Below are positions 61,429 through 64,000 of a stretch of 64,000 nucleotides of DNA, one piece after another. Made by a program: the position numbers and the translations under genes. Under the pieces are notes generated by a model. That model was given only the letters and a program-made list of their open reading frames with translations. It had not been told where the DNA came from and ran no database searches. Source of the stretch: Apoderus coryli (lineage: Eukaryota > Arthropoda > Insecta > Coleoptera > Attelabidae); NCBI GenBank assembly GCA_911728435.2, contig OU452200.1:27915715-27979714 (forward strand). Reading direction: 5' to 3'. Position 1 is the first letter of the stretch. Every line of letters starts with the position of its first letter.

Positions 61429-61442
61429 TATACTTTCCCCTA

Positions 61443-62336
61443 CTTATTTTTGTGATCAGAGATTTGCAGTTGTTAGAGAAAGAAAATTATCCGATATTCA
61501 TTCTATTTACAGTTACTGTTAGAATGGTAACGCACGTCCTGCTCATCATGATTATCAAAGTGTATTTCCAACAAGAGGGCGACCAAACGGAATAGTATTT
61601 AACAGCATTCATAGAATTTTAGCATATCGTGGATCATTTAAACCTTGTCAAAGGCAAGGAAGACTTATGTAAAATTATGATTTGGATAGAGTTCTTAACA
61701 GTGTATTGAGGAAAATCCAGAAATTGCGCTAAGACCTCTGGCAAATATTAGGAATATCCGTAAAACAATTAGGCTAGGTAGGTATAACCTATAATTTATA
61801 GGTAAATTTTTAAAAAGACACGTGTTATTTTTTTAGTGTTTTAGCTACTGTCACCAAGCACATAAGATATAAGACTTGGCCCTGCCAAAAAAAAGTAAAT
61901 TAAAAAAATTCGGACTGGAAGGTAGGTACCTACAATTCTTATTTGGTGAAATATTCGGACCTTCGATTTGGCGCACAATATAATTATTATGACCATGAAA
62001 ACAAAACATCGACTTTGATTAGGCGTTTTTTTTTGCTATAGCTAAATCAAAGATCATAATGTCTTATGTGAAATTTTATTTATTTTTCCAAAACTTAACA
62101 TCTAAGGCGAGAATTGCGTAGCGAAGTAAGTAAAGTTGGTAAATAATAAATCGATCTAGTTATTTTACAATCCAAAAAATCCGGAATAATCATATTCATT
62201 GTAAACTTTCTACCTTTACCGTGTAACAAAATTTCATGTATTATGTTATTAATAAAAAGATTATTATCGATTATTGTTGCAATATGCAAAAGGTATATAC
62301 CGGAGAGCGCATTGATAATGTAATAAATTAAAATAA
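61443..62336. other. AT-rich, nothing recognised
   Basis: Near 61480-61800 there are weak traces that could be mariner-type transposase, too eroded to call. No gene was found. Confidence 0.3.
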
Positions 62337-62408
62337 GACTCCGTGGCGCAACGGTAGCGCGTCTGACTCCAGATCAGAAGGTTGCGTGTTCAAATCACGT
62401 CGGGGTCA
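62337..62408 (+). tRNA. tRNA-Trp (CCA)
   Basis: The 72-nt sequence folds into a full cloverleaf. The acceptor stem GACTCCG pairs with CGGGGTC (one T-G pair). The D arm has GGCGCAACGGTAGCGC. The anticodon stem TCTGA/TCAGA closes the loop CTCCAGA with anticodon CCA at 62369-62371. The T arm is GCGTG-TTCAAAT-CACGT. The discriminator base is A. There is no intron. The TTCAAAT loop carries the internal B box needed for RNA polymerase III. It looks functional. Confidence 0.93.
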
Positions 62409-62477
62409 ACAAATATTTTTTAACCAATTTCATAATATTTTTAAAAAATTGGAAAACTGACGAACTGGTGTAATAAT

Positions 62478-63205
62478 CCATCATGATCATTCAATAAACA
62501 GACATAATAAGTATCTTTTATAATATTTTGCATTCTGTTAATGTAATTATAATAATTGTCCAATCTGATAAGTTTTATTTGTTTTTATTCTAAAGAAGTA
62601 GTTTTTTTTATGTTAAAATCAGTATTGACTTATTGATGGTTAATAAATTATTATCAGTATGCTGTCTTTTGTTTTTCTTATATTAGCAATTATTTACATT
62701 TTAATTTACTTTGTGTTTTCTTAAACTTTACTTCTTGAATATAATAATGAATAGATTTTGAGGAACTTTGGGATCCATCCATCCAAGATTATACTCAACT
62801 ACCTACATGGCAAAAAAATTATATTTTAAATCTAATCAATATTGGTGATCATTCAATAAACAGACATATATTATCTTTTATAATACTTCAGATAATGTAC
62901 GAATCATAGTTGTTCAGATTTTTTTTCATTGGTTAAAATCATTATTAACTTATTGATGCTTAATAATTTATTAAAATTCGGTATGCTGTCTTTTATTTTA
63001 CTAATATTAGCAATCTGTATAAACATTTTATTGAAAAAAATAAAATATCATATACTATTTATATACATATATACAGTTTAAATTATTTTGTTTCGTAAAC
63101 TTTACTTTAATCTTGACGAGATATTGAGGAACTTTATCTAAGATCTATCCAAGATTATACTCTACTACATGGCAAATAATTTATATTTTAAATTTAATGT
63201 ACTTT
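62478..63205. repeat. Tandem duplication of about 360 bp
   Basis: Unit 1 (about 62478-62835) and unit 2 (about 62849-63205) share GATCATTCAATAAACAGACA, TATGCTGTCTTTT, CTTTACTT and CCAAGATTATACTC in order, with many small indels. The copies are clearly old. There is no coding content. Confidence 0.75.
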
Positions 63206-63364
63206 AGTGTTATTATTGACATTATCGGTCAAACTTACAATCCATAATAAATACATGATAAAATACATTGTTACATTATTATTATAATTTATTTCAATCA
63301 ATTAAACAATTATCTTCAGCAAAACAAATTTAATTCAACAACTTCTAATACAACCTATCACCAC

Positions 63365-63444
63365 AAAAGCTAAACATAATCTGCCCTATTTTATTCACAA
63401 TTTGTGTATTGTGAATAAAATAGTGCAGATTATGTTTAGCTTTT
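63365..63444. repeat. Near-perfect 80-bp palindrome
   Basis: Arms of 37 bp (AAAAGCTAAACATAATCTGC and on) with one mismatch and a 6-base loop TTGTGT. It would form a strong hairpin. It may be a small fold-back MITE. Confidence 0.8.
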
Positions 63445-63519
63445 ATTTTGTTTGTTTATTTATTTCGGCTTAAGGAAAAATAACATGTACATAGTATTAA
63501 GTGAAAATTTGAATTGAAT

Positions 63520-63958
63520 TAATAATAATAATAATGATGATCTTTATTTCAAAATTATGTCAGTACATAAAGTGAAATCACGTCAAAATAAGTACTACAA
63601 CTACACTAATATCAAAAGAAAAAGAAAAATACACACCCAAGGAAAATATTATGCAGTTTTACATTGTATTCAAATATTCAGATAAACAATATGGTTCTAA
63701 ATGTAGTAAATATGTTTTGATTTCTCTTTTAAATATTTTAGACACTTTAATGTTTTTTATCCTAGGCGGTAAATTATTGTATAATTTGATGCACATATAA
63801 GGTGCATTATTAGCAAAAACGTTTAAACGATGTATTGGATATGTTACGTCAACTGTTCTTGTGTTATATTCGTGAAATTCAGATGGGTTATCAAATTTAT
63901 CTCTATTATTACTAAAGAATACTAAGCATTCGTAAATATATAACGCAGTTACAGTCAT
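63520..63958 (-). mobile_element. Non-LTR retrotransposon 3' end
   Basis: The frame 63958-63659 reads YIYECLVFFSNNRDKF, then FHEYNTRTVDVTYPIHRLNV, NNAPYMCIKLYNNLPPRIKN and FKREIKTYLL. This is the usual C-terminal domain of Jockey/CR1-like reverse transcriptase proteins (YNTR, HRL, KLYN-x-LP). The 3' UTR ends in an AAT-repeat at 63520-63536 on the minus strand. The coding frame may continue beyond 63958 to the window end. Confidence 0.75.
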
Positions 63959-64000
63959 TAGTTTTTCTGACCGGAATACCCCTCTACACGATTGTAAATA

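Larger units (their letters stand above)
58789..61440 (-). mobile_element. pogo-like DNA transposon
   Basis: The 2652-bp element begins GGGGAAAGTAC and ends GTATACTTTCCCC, flanked by TA on each side (58787-58788 and 61441-61442), as in the pogo group. It encodes one transposase on the minus strand, now broken by at least two frameshifts and two stops. Both ends carry repeated GAGATGGCATA boxes. Confidence 0.85.

Noticed and set aside
1..64000. CRISPR array, bacterial operon or phage features
   Set aside because: No regularly spaced repeats and no dense prokaryote-like coding. Introns, a eukaryotic tRNA and insect transposons show nuclear eukaryotic DNA.

Overview
This window looks like insect nuclear DNA. 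It is very AT-rich, has GT-AG introns of several kb, and carries a tRNA-Trp gene. It holds a dense mix of transposon remnants typical of insect genomes: Penelope-like elements, mariner-type elements with TACAGGGTG ends, pogo, hAT, P-like and Crypton relics, and several non-LTR families. A beetle or another insect with a transposon-rich genome fits, but I cannot name the species.

The one clear multi-exon host gene is on the minus strand, at 58444 down to 12825. Five exons were found by reading: two cysteine-rich EB-module exons (58301-58444, 51499-51639), one transmembrane exon (29788-29905), and two cytoplasmic-tail exons (19940-20115, 12825-13033). Every splice junction has GT/AG and all phases match, giving about 262 codons. 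The 5' end with the signal peptide was not found. Its four introns (about 6.7, 21.6, 9.7 and 6.9 kb) hold most of the transposons. Other host or possibly host genes are a tRNA-Trp (62337-62408), a THAP-domain exon pair on the plus strand inside the largest intron (44801-46438), and a possible first exon of a BTB-type protein (11220-11282).

Layout: 1-373, non-LTR 3' end. 718-1281, mariner relic. 2684-5588, P-like element with 28-bp TIRs, 8-bp target duplication and THAP exons. 10.0-10.3 kb, non-LTR end. 12.8-58.4 kb, the EB gene. Inside its introns lie a 4.3-kb long-TIR mariner (14704-19036) with a recent Penelope-like insertion, non-LTR copies (20.5, 32-33 and 35-36 kb), Crypton pieces (21.8 and 37.9 kb), fold-back elements (19.2, 23.6, 25.0, 33.9 and 48.0 kb), three more mariner relics, and a hAT relic (52.9-54.7 kb). 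The right part has a mariner-ended element (55404-56681), a 2.65-kb pogo element (58789-61440), the tRNA, a 360-bp tandem duplication, and a last non-LTR end (63520-63958).

The most unusual signal is a recurring hammerhead-ribozyme-like motif (CTGANGA, stem II, GAAAC, short stem III, GTC). It occurs in both inverted copies of the Penelope-like element, in near-canonical form at 34008-34050, and in degraded form at about eight other places. Most of these look like ends of old Penelope-type insertions. Reading was by eye, so boundaries of decayed elements are approximate.
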